DNA of 64,000 bases from Paraburkholderia bryophila (GCF_013409255.1 NZ_JACCAS010000002.1:868001-932000), one strand, 5' to 3'; shown: positions 25,110 through 34,028, numbered from the stretch's first letter. Made by a program: numbers and translations. The notes: generated by a model from the sequence alone, not told the origin.

Positions 25110-28100
25110 TTACCAGTAGCGCAGGTCCAGCGTGAACGGAAACTCCAGGCTGCGCTGCGGCATATCGACCGTGAGCGGCCCCGGCGTATGGCCCGACGCT
25201 AAATAGCGCGCGCGCCGCCGGCTTTCCGCCTCGTAAGCATTGACCGGGAAGGTCTCGTAGCTGCGCCCGCCCGGATGGGCCACATGATACTGGCAACCGC
25301 CCACCGAACGGCCGGTCCATGTGTCGACCAGATCGAAAGTCAGCGGCGCATCCACGCCGATGGTGGGATGCAGCGCCGACGGCTGCGACCACGCGCGAAA
25401 GCGCACGCCGGCCACATACTCGCTGACGCGGCCGGTCGGCTGCAACGGCACCGGCACGCCGTTCACGGTCAGCACATGACGGTTGTCGTTCAGCCCCAGC
25501 GCGCGCACTTCGAGCCGCTCCACCGACGAATCCACGTAGCGCACCGTGCCGCCCGGCGAGCCCTCCTCGCCCATCACGTGCCAGGGTTCGAGCGCGTTAC
25601 GGAGTGTCAGCGAGACGCCGTTCACCGTGGTCGCGCCGACCAGCGGGAAGCGAAATTCGAAGTGCGGCGCGAACCAGCTGCTGTCGAACGCGAAGCCCGC
25701 CTGGTTCAGTTCGCCGATCACGTCGTCGAAATCCATCTTCGCGAAGGTGCCGAGCAGGAAACGATCGTGCAGTTCGGTGCCCCAGCGTGTGAGCCGCTGC
25801 GTGTACGGCGTGTGCCAGAAACGCGCCACCAGCGCGCGCAGCAACAACTGCTGCACCAGACTCATGCGCGCGTGCGGCGGCATTTCAAAACCGCGCAATT
25901 CGAGCAGGCCGAGGCGGCCGGTCGGGCCGTCCGGCGAATACAGCTTGTCGATGCAGAACTCGGCGCGGTGCGTATTGCCGGTCACGTCGATCAGGATATT
26001 GCGCAGCGAACGGTCGATCATCCACGCCGGCAGATTGGCGCTTTCGCGACCGCCGAGCAGGTCGATCTGCCGCTGCAATTCGCGGAACGCGACTTCGAGC
26101 TCATAGACCTGATCGTTGCGGGCTTCGTCGACCCGCGGCGCCTGGCTGGTCGGTCCGATGAACAGCCCGGAAAACAGATACGACAGCGACGGATGGTTGT
26201 GCCAGTACGCAATCAGACTCGCGAGCAGGTCGGGACGCCGCAGGAACGGACTGTCGGCGGGCGTGGCGCCGCCGAGCACGAAGTGGTTGCCGCCGCCGGT
26301 GCCGGTGTGGCGGCCGTCGGTCATGAACTTCTCGCTGCTGAGATAGCTCTCCGCGGCGGACTGATACAGATACTCGGTGTGGTCGACCAGTTGATCCCAG
26401 TTCGACGCCGGATGAATGTTCACCTCGATCACGCCGGGGTCCGGCGTGACCTGCAGCACCTTCAAACGCGCGTCGCGCGGCGGCGGATAGCCTTCGAGCA
26501 CGACCTTCATTTGCAGCTCGGCGGCGGTCGCTTCGATCGCGGCCAGCAGGTCGAGGTAATCGTCGAGCTCGGTGAGCGGCGGCATGAACACATGCAGCAA
26601 GGTGCGGCCGCTGCCGAACGCGTCGGTCTCGGCTTTCGGACCCGCGGCCCGTTTCGGGTCACGCGCTTCGACGCAAATCGCCGTGCGCAACGTCTCTTTC
26701 GACGACACCCCGCGCGCCGGCGGCTGTTCGCCACCGGTCTGCGGCGCGAACGCCAGCACGCCGCTGCCTGGCATGCCGCTCAGCAAATCCGCTGCCGACG
26801 ACGACAACGCCGCCGCCCGCCGCGCTTCCGCCGGACTCAGGGTGCGCTGCTCGCCGTCGTATTGCAGCCGCAACTGCGCGGCCGAGCGCAACGGCACGGG
26901 CGGCGCGAACGGATCGTGCGCGTGCTGGTACGGGTAGTCGGTCTTCGACACCCACGGCAAGGCGTCGAGCGGCAGGCGGTAGCCCATCGGCGAATCGCCG
27001 GGAATCAGGAACATGCGCTCGTCGCGGAAGAACCAGCGGCCGCTGACCCACTTCGGCGCTTCGTGCGGCACGTCGCGTTCGCGGCCGAGCGGCAATACGA
27101 AGCCGGTCGCGCCGCCCAGGCCCGCGTCGAACACGCGGCGCAGGCGCACGCGCTCGAGTTCGTCGTCGAGGCGCGCATCGAGCGGATCGACGTTGACCGG
27201 CAGACGGCGTTCGCGCCACAGGTAGTACCAGACGTCTTCGAAACCGGGCTGGATGCAATCCGTGTCGAGGTCGAGCCGGGTCGCGAGATGCGCGAGGAAG
27301 CGTTGCGCGTCGGCGGCGGTGTAGTTGCCGGGCTCGCGTTCGTCGCCGAACAGCGACGGATCCTGCCAGCACGGCTCGCCGTCGGCGCGCCAGTAAAGCG
27401 ACATGGCCCAGCGCGGCAGTTGTTCGCCCGGATACCACTTGCCCTGGCCGATATGCAGGAAGCCGTTCGCGCCGTAACGCGCGCGCAGCTTCTCCATCAG
27501 CGCGACGGCGTAGCCGCGTTTGGTGGGTCCGAGCGCGTCGGTGTTCCATTCGTCGGCGTCGCGGTCGCGCACCGACACGAAAGTCGGCTCGCCGCCCATG
27601 GTCAGGCGCACGTCCATCTCATCGAGTTGACGGTCGACCTCGGCGCCCATGGTCAGCACGTCGGCCCAGACCGCTTCGCTGTACGGCTTGGTGACGCGCG
27701 GCGTTTCCAGCACCCGCTCGATCGACATGGTGTGCTCGAACTCGACCTCGGACTCGTCGACCGCGCCCGAGATCGGCGCGGCGCTGCCCGGTTCCGGCGT
27801 GCAGGCGACCGGAATGTGTCCTTCGCCGGCCAGCAGGCCAGACGTCGGGTCGAGGCCGATCCAACCCGCGCCGGGCAGGTACACCTCGCACCACGCATGC
27901 AGGTCGGTGAAGTCGACCTCGGCGCCGCTCGGGCCGTCGATCGACTTGATGTCCGGCGCGAGTTGCAGCAGATAGCCGGACACGAAGCGCGCCGCCAGCC
28001 CCAGTTGCCGCAAGGTCTCGACCAGCAGCCAGCCCGAATCGCGGCACGAACCGGCAGCGCTCGTGAGCGTCTCTTCGGGCGTCTGCACGCCGGGCTCCAT

Positions 28101-28580
28101 CCGGATCAGGTAGCGAATCTCGTGTTGCAGCCGTTGATTCAGCGCGACGAGGAAGTCGGCGGTAACGGCCGGCGTGCGGTCGATACTCGCGACGAACTCG
28201 GCGAAGCGCGGCGTCATCGGCCGTTTGACGCGATAGGGCGCGAGTTCCAGCGCGAGGCCGGGGTCGTAGTCGAACGGGAATTGCTCGGCCGACGGTTCGA
28301 GAAAGAAGTCGAACGGGTTGTAGACGGCCATTTCGGCGATCAGATCCACGGTCACCTTGAACTCGCGGGTCTTCTCCGGAAAGACGAGTCGCGCCTGATA
28401 GTTGGCGAACGCGTCCTGCTGCCAGTTGATGAAGTGGTCGGCCGGCTCGATCCGCATGGAATACGCGAGGATCGGGGTACGGCAATGCGGCGCAGGCCTG
28501 AGACGCACGACCTGGGGCGACAGCGCAACCAGCCTGTCGTAGCGGTAATGTGTGACATGATGCAACGCGACGCGTATGGA
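25110..28580 (-). CDS. Transglutaminase-DUF2126 putative amidoligase fusion
   Basis: An 1156-residue two-part protein. GTG 28580 is the start: AGGAG lies six bases upstream and the product then begins with the domain's first strand (SIRVALHHVTHYRYDR). Residues 1-290 are a transglutaminase-like domain with Cys in GSCRDSGWLLVETLRQLGL, His in TDLHAWCEVYLPGAG and Asp in GLDPTSGL. The remainder is DUF2126, classed as a putative amidoligase, with LTMGGEPTFVSVRDRDADEW, GQGKWYPGEQLPRWA, PASNWDQLVDHTEYLY and TGGGNHFVLGGATPADSPFL. First gene of the minus-strand cluster. Such neighbourhoods were predicted in comparative work on ATP-grasp and glutamine-synthetase-like amidoligases (Iyer and colleagues, 2009) to make or remove peptide tags; the activity has not been shown here. 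Confidence 0.92.
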   Translation of the reverse strand, partial: SIRVALHHVTHYRYDRLVALSPQVVRLRPAPHCRTPILAYSMRIEPADHFINWQQDAFANYQARLVFPEKTREFKVTVDLIAEMAVYNPFDFFLEPSAEQFPFDYDPGLALELAPYRVKRPMTPRFAEFVASIDRTPAVTADFLVALNQRLQHEIRYLIRMEPGVQTPEETLTSAAGSCRDSGWLLVETLRQLGLAARFVSGYLLQLAPDIKSIDGPSGAEVDFTDLHAWCEVYLPGAGWIGLDPTSGLLAGEGHIPVACTPEPGSAAPISGAVDESEVEFEHTMSIERVLETPRVTKPYSEAVWADVLTMGAEVDRQLDEMDVRLTMGGEPTFVSVRDRDADEWNTDALGPTKRGYAVALMEKLRARYGANGFLHIGQGKWYPGEQLPRWAMSLYWRADGEPCWQDPSLFGDEREPGNYTAADAQRFLAHLATRLDLDTDCIQPGFEDVWYYLWRERRLPVNVDPLDARLDDELERVRLRRVFDAGLGGATGFVLPLGRERDVPHEAPKWVSGRWFFRDERMFLIPGDSPMGYRLPLDALPWVSKTDYPYQHAHDPFAPPVPLRSAAQLRLQYDGEQRTLSPAEARRAAALSSSAADLLSGMPGSGVLAFAPQTGGEQPPARGVSSKETLRTAICVEARDPKRAAGPKAETDAFGSGRTLLHVFMPPLTELDDYLDLLAAIEATAAELQMKVVLEGYPPPRDARLKVLQVTPDPGVIEVNIHPASNWDQLVDHTEYLYQSAAESYLSSEKFMTDGRHTGTGGGNHFVLGGATPADSPFLRRPDLLASLIAYWHNHPSLSYLFSGLFIGPTSQAPRVDEARNDQVYELEVAFRELQRQIDLLGGRESANLPAWMIDRSLRNILIDVTGNTHRAEFCIDKLYSPDGPTGRLGLLELRGFEMPPHARMSLVQQLLLRALVARFWHTPYTQRLTRWGTELHDRFLLGTFAKMDFDDVIGELNQAGFAFDSSWFAPHFEFRFPLVGATTVNGVSLTLRNALEPWHVMGEEGSPGGTVRYVDSSVERLEVRALGLNDNRHVLTVNGVPVPLQPTGRVSEYVAGVRFRAWSQPSALHPTIGVDAPLTFDLVDTWTGRSVGGCQYHVAHPGGRSYETFPVNAYEAESRRRARYLASGHTPGPLTVDMPQRSLEFPFTLDLRYW

Positions 28581-28916
28581 CACTCCGGACTCCTGGACGA
28601 AGGATGGCAGCCCGCCAAAAAGCAAGCTTCATGCCGTTTATGGAACAAGCGCGAAAATCCGCGTAAATAGCCCGTACCCCCCGGAACACCGCCTGCTGCG
28701 AAGTGTGCCGCGTCTGTCGAGCGTCCGGTCGCTCGAATAGCGCGCCTTTCTACCGCCTTCTGCAACGCCGCGCACCAAAGCGGCGCAACGCCGATGCACG
28801 ATCATGCACGTAATGTGCGTTAAACCAGTGACGTCTGGCAATTGCGGCATAAACATTGCGGCAAGTCGTCACTCGTGACCCGCTCGTGACCGCTATCCAC
28901 TTCTCAGGCTCCATCG
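28581..28916. other. Divergent intergenic region, DUF2126 gene / metallopeptidase gene
   Basis: About 335 bases holding the two divergent promoters. No protein-like frame. Near the right end the sequence CTCGTGACC is repeated directly (about 28872 and 28883). No convincing -35/-10 pair or palindrome was found. Confidence 0.5.
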
Positions 28917-30173
28917 ATGAAAACGTTCCACTGTAATCACTGCTCGCATCTCGTCTTTTATGAAAACGTGCGTTGCGAACGGTGCGAGTCGTTGCTCGGC
29001 TATGTGCCCGAAGTCGCGGAAATCAGCGCCTTCGAAGACGCCGGCGAAGGACGCTGGCGCAGTCTGCATTCGGACCTGCAAGGCGCGCTGTTCCGCCAGT
29101 GCCACAACTACGCGCTCGAAAACGTCTGCAACTGGATGATCCCCGCCGACTCGCCCGACACGCTGTGCCGCGCGTGTCAGTTGACGCTGACCATTCCGAA
29201 CCTGAGCGCGCCGGATAACCGGCTCTACTGGTACCGGCTGGAAATGGCCAAGCGGCGCCTGCTGTACACGCTGGCGGCGCTCGGTCTGGATGTGAAGTCG
29301 CGGCAGATGGACCCGGAGCATGGCCTCGCGTTCGAGTTCCTCGAAGACGGCGGCGACGGCGAGCAGGTCATGACCGGCCACGATAATGGGCTGATTACGC
29401 TGAACATCGCCGAAGCGGACGACGCGTATCGCGAGAAAGTGCGCAGCGCGATGGGCGAGCCGTACCGGACCCTGCTCGGGCACTTCCGCCATGAGACCGG
29501 TCATTACTATTTCAGCCAGCTGGTGCAGGACAATCCGCGCTGGCTCGAACCGTTCCGCAAGCTGTTCGGCGACGAGAGCGTCGACTATGGCGAAGCGCTG
29601 ACGGCCTACTATCGCGACGGCGCGCCGGCCGACTGGCAGGCGTCGCATATCAGCGCGTACGCGACGATGCATCCGTGGGAAGACTGGGCGGAGACGTGGG
29701 CGCATTACATGCTGATCGTCGACGTGCTGGATACGTCGACGTCATACGGCGTCGCACTGCTGCCCGACGATCCGAGCGAGCCGACGCTGACCGACCGCAC
29801 GCCGGTGGAGGACGCAAGTTTCGAGAATCTGATGAAGCGCTGGTTTCCGCTCACCTACGCGCTGAACAGCCTGAACCGCAGTCTGGGGATGGCGGACGGT
29901 TATCCGTTCACGCTCGCGGCGCCGGTGGTGGATAAGCTGCGCTTCGTGCATCGCGTGATCGCGGAGGCGGGCGATAAGTCGCGGCCGAGGGAAGCGGCGG
30001 CGGCGGGTCAGGGGCAAGGGGCGGTTGGCGCTGCAGCGGCGATAGCGCCTGCGATCGCGCCCGAGCTTGCGCCTGCGCCCGTACCCGCAGCACCGCAGCC
30101 CGTGCCGCCATCACAGCCTGCGAGTGCTGCCACCACCCCCGCGCCGACGAATCAACCCGCCAAGCCCCGGTAA
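28917..30173 (+). CDS. Zinc-ribbon zincin-like metallopeptidase (DUF2248-type)
   Basis: A 418-residue protein. The N-terminus is a zinc ribbon (CNHCSHLVFY...CERCESLLGY), with another Cys pair in LCRAC near residue 87. The protease core has HFRHETGHYYF, giving HExxH near residue 192, followed by PWEDWAETWAHYMLI with the expected downstream acidic ligand, as in the putative zinc-binding metallopeptidase family. The last 80 residues are an Ala/Pro-rich low-complexity tail. No signal peptide, so cytoplasmic. It is divergent from the amidoligase/transglutaminase cluster and is probably its peptidase partner. The ribosome site before ATG 28917 is weak. Confidence 0.88.
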   Translation: MKTFHCNHCSHLVFYENVRCERCESLLGYVPEVAEISAFEDAGEGRWRSLHSDLQGALFRQCHNYALENVCNWMIPADSPDTLCRACQLTLTIPNLSAPDNRLYWYRLEMAKRRLLYTLAALGLDVKSRQMDPEHGLAFEFLEDGGDGEQVMTGHDNGLITLNIAEADDAYREKVRSAMGEPYRTLLGHFRHETGHYYFSQLVQDNPRWLEPFRKLFGDESVDYGEALTAYYRDGAPADWQASHISAYATMHPWEDWAETWAHYMLIVDVLDTSTSYGVALLPDDPSEPTLTDRTPVEDASFENLMKRWFPLTYALNSLNRSLGMADGYPFTLAAPVVDKLRFVHRVIAEAGDKSRPREAAAAGQGQGAVGAAAAIAPAIAPELAPAPVPAAPQPVPPSQPASAATTPAPTNQPAKPR

Positions 30174-30181
30174 CTCAATTC

Positions 30182-31486
30182 TCAATACGCGACGTAAGGC
30201 CCCGTACCGCCGGGCGTCGCCTGTTGCTCGACCGCCGCGTACACATTGCGGCCGTAGAAGAACGGCAGACCCCAATCGAAAATCGTCGACGTGACGAACG
30301 CCGGACCCGCCAGCAGCGGCAGCGCCAAACTGCCGCTATAGGTCTGCGCGATCGCCGTCGCATTGGCGACGCTGAAGTTCACCGAACTCGTCACGCCGTT
30401 CACGCCTTCGATCATCGCGCTCAGTTGTTCCGTCGACGCCGGACAGTAATACGAACTGTTCGGGCTCGCGCACACCGGCATCGCGCTGCTCGCGAAGAAC
30501 AGGCCGGTCGAGCCGCTGTCCAGAATACTTTGCGAATACGTGTTGCCGCCCTGCACCGTCGTGAACGTGCCGTTCGACGGACTGACGCCGATCACCTGCG
30601 CGCCGCCCAACGTATTGTTGGTCTGCGTGCCGATGCCGAACACCAGTTGCCCCGTCACCGATGCCGCGCCGCCGGAAACCGTCGGCAAGCTCAGCATCGA
30701 GCCGTTGTTGTCGGTGGCGAAGTACGGAATCGGGTTGGCCACCTGATACTGCTCGGCCAGCGGAATCGACGTGCACGATGCGCCGCTGCACCCGTAGTAC
30801 GTACCGTCCACGGCCTGCTGCACGCAGTTCGCGCCGCAGTCGTGCTTGAACACGCCGATGCCGAGAATCCCGTTGGCCTGCAGCGTGGCCGGCGTATTGC
30901 GCGACGAGCCGAAGTTCGCGCAAGCGGCCGGCAGCGACGCGTAGTTCGGATCGATCACCTGGATCGGCAGCGACGCGGCCTTCTCGCCGGCGATCTGCAG
31001 ATCGGCGAGTCGCACCGAGCCCCACGTGTAGCCGTCGAAGAACTGCATGCATTCGGCGACCTGGTGAGCCGAGCTGTCCTGTTGCTGCGGCAGCGGCACC
31101 GAAGCCGGCAATTGCGACGCGAAGATGCGCACGCCCCACGAGCCGGTGTCGACCAGCACGTGATCGATGGTCTGGCATTGACTGGTGCCGGGCGTGCAGA
31201 TCGTGAGGCTGACGAACGGCATGTTCGGCACGCTGCTCACGCCGGAGTCGACCGTCACGCGCACCGCGTTCGCGGCCACCGCCGGCGACGGAGGCGCCGA
31301 TAACGCCGTGGTCGAACTGCTCGAACCGGTCGAGGCGCTGGAACCGCCGCCACCGCCACCACCGCCGCCGCACGCGGCGACGAGCAGCGCGAGCAATGCC
31401 GCGCCCAACAGGGTGATCGCCGTCGAGGAATGCGACGACGAATGTGAAGAAAAACGTGAAGCAAAGAACGAAGACAGATGACGCAT
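30182..31486 (-). CDS. DUF3443 family lipoprotein
   Basis: A 434-residue envelope protein. From ATG 31486 (CGGAG upstream) it has a lipoprotein signal with lipobox VAACGGGG and a long Gly/Ser linker. The mature part is Cys-rich (CTPGTSQC, ECMQFF, CANFG, CGANC, CSGASC) and has a pepsin-like LVDTGSWGVRIFASQL segment near residue 110 and DSGSTGLFF near residue 330. The DTGS/DSGS pair recalls the two catalytic aspartates of aspartic proteases, so an aspartic-protease-like fold is possible. DUF3443 is known mostly from Burkholderiales and usually follows DUF2844, as here: the upstream gene stops 11 bases before this start. The stop lies 8 bases from the convergent metallopeptidase stop. Confidence 0.87.
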   Translation of the reverse strand: MRHLSSFFASRFSSHSSSHSSTAITLLGAALLALLVAACGGGGGGGGGSSASTGSSSSTTALSAPPSPAVAANAVRVTVDSGVSSVPNMPFVSLTICTPGTSQCQTIDHVLVDTGSWGVRIFASQLPASVPLPQQQDSSAHQVAECMQFFDGYTWGSVRLADLQIAGEKAASLPIQVIDPNYASLPAACANFGSSRNTPATLQANGILGIGVFKHDCGANCVQQAVDGTYYGCSGASCTSIPLAEQYQVANPIPYFATDNNGSMLSLPTVSGGAASVTGQLVFGIGTQTNNTLGGAQVIGVSPSNGTFTTVQGGNTYSQSILDSGSTGLFFASSAMPVCASPNSSYYCPASTEQLSAMIEGVNGVTSSVNFSVANATAIAQTYSGSLALPLLAGPAFVTSTIFDWGLPFFYGRNVYAAVEQQATPGGTGPYVAY

Positions 31487-31497
31487 GATTCGCTCCG

Positions 31498-31956
31498 TTA
31501 TTGAATGACGCCGACGTCGACGCCCGCGGGCACCGCTTGCGGCAAATAGGCATGGCCGGCGAACGCGCGCAGATGGCCGCCGGAGTAGACCACCAGATCG
31601 CTGCTGGACACCGCCAGCGGCGTGCCGCGACGCGTTGAGGTCGCGGCGACGTAGGTGTCGAACGAAGCGCCGAGCATCGACTTCAGATCCGGCAGCGTGG
31701 GACCTTGCCACGCGACGCCGAACACAACGCCGTTGGACGCCACGTATTCACGCACCTGGGTGCCGGACGGCATCGTGATCAGGTGTACCGAATACGCGCT
31801 TTGCGTAGTGGCCGTGTGAGCGACGGCATGCAGACGCACCTGATCGATGTCGATCGTGCTGACGTTCTGGCCTAGCGTGGCGTGTGCCGCGAACGACAGC
31901 GCGCAGCTTGCCCCGAGCATTGCGCGAGCAATGCGGGTAGAGAGCATCGGTTTCAA
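31498..31956 (-). CDS. DUF2844 family exported protein
   Basis: A 152-residue protein with an N-terminal Sec-type signal (ARAMLGASCALSFAAHATLG) and a mature part with YSVHLITMPSGTQVREYVA and VVFGVAWQGPTLPDLKSMLG, both typical of DUF2844. TTG 31956 fits the AAGGA ribosome site best; ATG 31947 is an alternative. It is co-transcribed with the DUF3443 lipoprotein gene. The function is unknown; the pair probably acts in the envelope. Confidence 0.85.
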   Translation of the reverse strand: MKPMLSTRIARAMLGASCALSFAAHATLGQNVSTIDIDQVRLHAVAHTATTQSAYSVHLITMPSGTQVREYVASNGVVFGVAWQGPTLPDLKSMLGASFDTYVAATSTRRGTPLAVSSSDLVVYSGGHLRAFAGHAYLPQAVPAGVDVGVIQ

Positions 31957-32453
31957 GAGAATGTCCTTCGAGGTGAAACGCTCATGACGACCTTGGCCGG
32001 GTCAGTCAGGAACGGGAGTCCAGGGGCGCACTCCTGATCGGCGGTGCCGGTTCTGCATTCACACCGGTTGGCTTGCGTGAATGCGTCAACGGAATGGCGG
32101 CGCGAAACTTTAGCGAGCACGGCATGACGTTGCAATCGTTTGCGCAGCGATTTAAACCGGTGCACGGCGCACGGCCGTTTAGGCCTGTTTGATCGTAGGG
32201 AAAGGGGTCCCCAACGGACGGTGCTTACGCGTAAGTTTTCGCGTCATAGCGCGTTTAAAGCGAACACGCGCATGAAATAACGGGGACGTAGTAAAAAAAC
32301 ATCCATGCGTGTTGCATCGCCTGCGCGATGTAAGCGCGTGCTGAATAAACCGCCTCGAAAAGCCGTTTTCCTCTGACGATAAGCGTCGCCCCGAACGCCT
32401 TCGTGTGACGAGATCGAGCCCACACGAATGGAGGTTGCCGAGGCAAAAAAAAA
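31957..32453. other. Intergenic region without a recognised gene
   Basis: About 500 bases between the DUF2844 start and the phasin terminator. The part 32230-32400 is AT-richer than its surroundings, with several CGCG-containing inverted words, but no frame looks like protein. It contains the promoter region of the DUF2844/DUF3443 unit; a small RNA cannot be excluded. Confidence 0.5.
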
Positions 32454-32481
32454 CCGCAAATGACACAGAGGTCATTTGCGG
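32445..32481 (-). terminator. Rho-independent terminator of the phasin gene
   Basis: CCGCAAATGAC (32454-32464) pairs exactly with GTCATTTGCGG (32471-32481) around a 6-base loop; on the minus strand nine T residues follow (A-run 32445-32453). It lies 31 bases past the phasin stop codon. Confidence 0.92.
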
Positions 32482-32486
32482 CATCG

Positions 32487-32507
32487 GCCGGGATTCGAAA
32501 TCCCGGC
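32487..32507 (-). other. Second hairpin between the phasin stop and its terminator
   Basis: GCCGGGATT-CGA-AATCCCGGC is a perfect 9-bp stem with a 3-base loop, 5 bases past the phasin stop and ahead of the terminator. It resembles a tRNA T-arm word but no tRNA surrounds it. It may stabilise the mRNA 3' end. Confidence 0.6.
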
Positions 32508-32512
32508 GCCGG

Positions 32513-32938
32513 TTATTTCTTCTGCTGCTGAAGGAGCGATTTCAGCTCCTGCACGTTTTCTTCGACGCGTTTGGCGATTACCGCATACGACTCGGCTTGC
32601 GTCTGATACGCGGCTTGCGCGAGTTGCTGCATGTCGGCGAGCGACTTATGCAGGCTTTGCTGGATTAGCTCGGCGGCCTTCGACGAAGGCGCGGCGCCGC
32701 CGCTCGACAACTGTCCCGTCAGCGACTGCATTTCGCTCAACGTGGTGCGCAACATATCCGCCTGTTTCTGCGCGAGCGACTGCATGCCCTGGAAGGCCGT
32801 CTGATTTGCCTGAACGAGCGCTTCCATGTCCTTGCGCCGCGCTTCCATGATGGCGGGTACGTCGAAGCCGGGAAGCTTGAACTGCTCCAGCATTTTGGTG
32901 AAATCGCCAAACGGATTGGCGGCGTCAGGTCGGTCCAT
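32513..32938 (-). CDS. Phasin family protein
   Basis: Phasins coat polyhydroxyalkanoate granules or act as stress-related scaffold proteins. The 141-residue protein is almost entirely helical, begins with a short lead (NPFGDFTKMLEQFKLPGFDV) typical of the Phasin_2-type N-terminus and continues with amphipathic heptad-like helices (MEALVQANQTAFQGMQSLA and AELIQQSLHKSLADMQQLA), ending in a Gln/Lys tail. A strong AGGAGG ribosome site precedes ATG 32938. Monocistronic with its own strong terminator. No PHA synthesis genes are nearby. Confidence 0.88.
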   Translation of the reverse strand: MDRPDAANPFGDFTKMLEQFKLPGFDVPAIMEARRKDMEALVQANQTAFQGMQSLAQKQADMLRTTLSEMQSLTGQLSSGGAAPSSKAAELIQQSLHKSLADMQQLAQAAYQTQAESYAVIAKRVEENVQELKSLLQQQKK

Positions 32939-33244
32939 GCGAAATCCTCCTTAACGGTTGAGTACGCGCCGGCGGTGCGTCGCCGTGTTATGTGCCATGA
33001 CGCATGCACCAGCGGCGTGGCGTGCGCCGCGCGTCCCGCAAAGCCTTGCGGCTTCTGGGGTCGGACGGCACATCGGGTCAATCATGCGCCATCCGGCCAT
33101 ATTGCGCCAGCGGGCCGAGCCCTGGATTGCGTGCCGGCTGCTTCAGGGCGCCGACGGTTTATCTCGTTGCGACGGCAAGGTTCGGTAAGTTACAGCGCGG
33201 CTTCAGTAACCCTACGAAACGGCGTGTCGACTATCGTTGCTCAT

Positions 33245-33270
33245 GGGTCGGCGCACGGTTGCGCCGACCC
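33245..33270 (+). other. Strong hairpin in the leader of the small secreted protein gene
   Basis: GGGTCGGCGCA (33245-33255) pairs exactly with TGCGCCGACCC (33260-33270) around a 4-base loop, 21 bases before the next start codon. No T-run follows. It may affect translation or mRNA stability. The rest of 32939-33291 contains no gene and presumably holds the phasin and secreted-protein promoters. Confidence 0.65.
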
Positions 33271-33291
33271 TCATTCAATGGGAGCGACATC

Positions 33292-33720
33292 ATGAAAAAA
33301 AGTCTTATCGGCGCGGCGCTGGCCGCGATTCTGAGCCTGGCCGCGACGGCCGCATTCACGCAGGAAGCGCCGCCCGCATCGATGCACGAGCCCGACCATG
33401 GCGGCGGCCCGCAACGCGGCGACGGACCGCCGCCGCATGGTCCGATGGGACCGCGCGGCGCGGGCTTCGCGGTGATCAACGATCTGGAACAGTTGCGCCG
33501 TCTCTATGCGATGAACGGTCACGAAGGCGAGATCGTCTCGGTGTATCACGACGTGCTGAGCAAGACGCAGGACCCGATGCTGCGTCACTACGTGTACGAC
33601 TCGCTGGCGCGCGAGCAGTTGAAGCCGGCGAACGCCGATCAGGCCATTGCTACCTTGCGCACCAGTCTGTCGGAAGATCTTGCCGCCGCGAGCAAGGCGC
33701 CGGCCGGTCCGGAAAGATGA
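33292..33720 (+). CDS. Small exported protein, Pro/Gly/His-rich N-terminus
   Basis: A 142-residue protein of unrecognised family. The N-terminus MKKSLIGAALAAILSLAATA is a Sec signal, probably cut near residue 22. The mature start is rich in Pro, Gly, His and Asp (about residues 25-55), which could bind metal; the C-terminal half is helical (NDLEQLRRLYAMNGHEGEIV, then a Tyr/Leu-rich helix), recalling small CpxP/Spy-like periplasmic proteins, though no LTxxQ motif is seen. GGGAG lies ahead of the ATG. Monocistronic. Confidence 0.75.
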   Translation: MKKSLIGAALAAILSLAATAAFTQEAPPASMHEPDHGGGPQRGDGPPPHGPMGPRGAGFAVINDLEQLRRLYAMNGHEGEIVSVYHDVLSKTQDPMLRHYVYDSLAREQLKPANADQAIATLRTSLSEDLAAASKAPAGPER

Positions 33721-33892
33721 CCATGCAACGACTTTCCCGTGACCTCGCACTGGAAGCGTTACCGCCAACGCACAACGCGAAGCTGTTCGACGGGATGCGT
33801 TAGCTGCCCCACATTGCCGCGTCACTGCCCACTTTTCATCTTCCGTCAGGTGATTAGGATGGAGGCTCCGAAACGCTAGAGCCTGGTGAAGA

Positions 33893-33976
33893 ATGCGCTA
33901 CCCGCTCAACATGGCCGTTGCCGCCGCCCTACTCGTCTTCGTTCTTTGCTGCATCGTCAGACTCGCGTTGAACTGA
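33893..33976 (+). CDS. Possible 27-residue single-helix membrane peptide
   Basis: ATG 33893 opens a 27-codon frame whose residues about 7-25 form one hydrophobic helix (MAVAAALLVFVLCCIVRLAL), preceded by MRYPLN. GGTGAAGA lies just upstream as a ribosome site and a strong hairpin follows 28 bases after the stop. This arrangement fits a small membrane protein transcription unit. It is too short for composition tests, so it is only a candidate. The remaining parts of 33721-34222 show no other convincing gene; a 26-codon frame at 33723-33803 lacks recognisable features. Confidence 0.45.
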   Translation: MRYPLNMAVAAALLVFVLCCIVRLALN

Positions 33977-34003
33977 CGTCTGAATCACGCGGAACTCCCT
34001 ACG

Positions 34004-34028
34004 TTTCGCGCCATGACATGGCGCGAAA
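34004..34028 (+). terminator. Hairpin after the small membrane peptide frame
   Basis: TTTCGCGCCAT (34004-34014) pairs exactly with ATGGCGCGAAA (34018-34028) around GAC. It lies 28 bases past the stop of the 27-codon frame. Only a short AT-rich tail (TAATTGT) follows. Confidence 0.5.

Noticed and set aside
25275..28670. 1131-codon plus-strand frame opposite the DUF2126 gene
   Set aside because: Same reason: antisense shadow with no recognisable domain.
31953..32484. Several short minus-strand frames between DUF2844 and phasin genes
   Set aside because: Overlapping frames with no ribosome site or family; one runs into the phasin terminator.
32487..32507. tRNA-like T-arm word
   Set aside because: Only a 9-bp hairpin; no acceptor, D or anticodon arms could be built around it.
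33723..33803. 26-codon frame after the small secreted protein
   Set aside because: No ribosome site or recognisable feature; it starts two bases after the previous stop but has no supporting structure.
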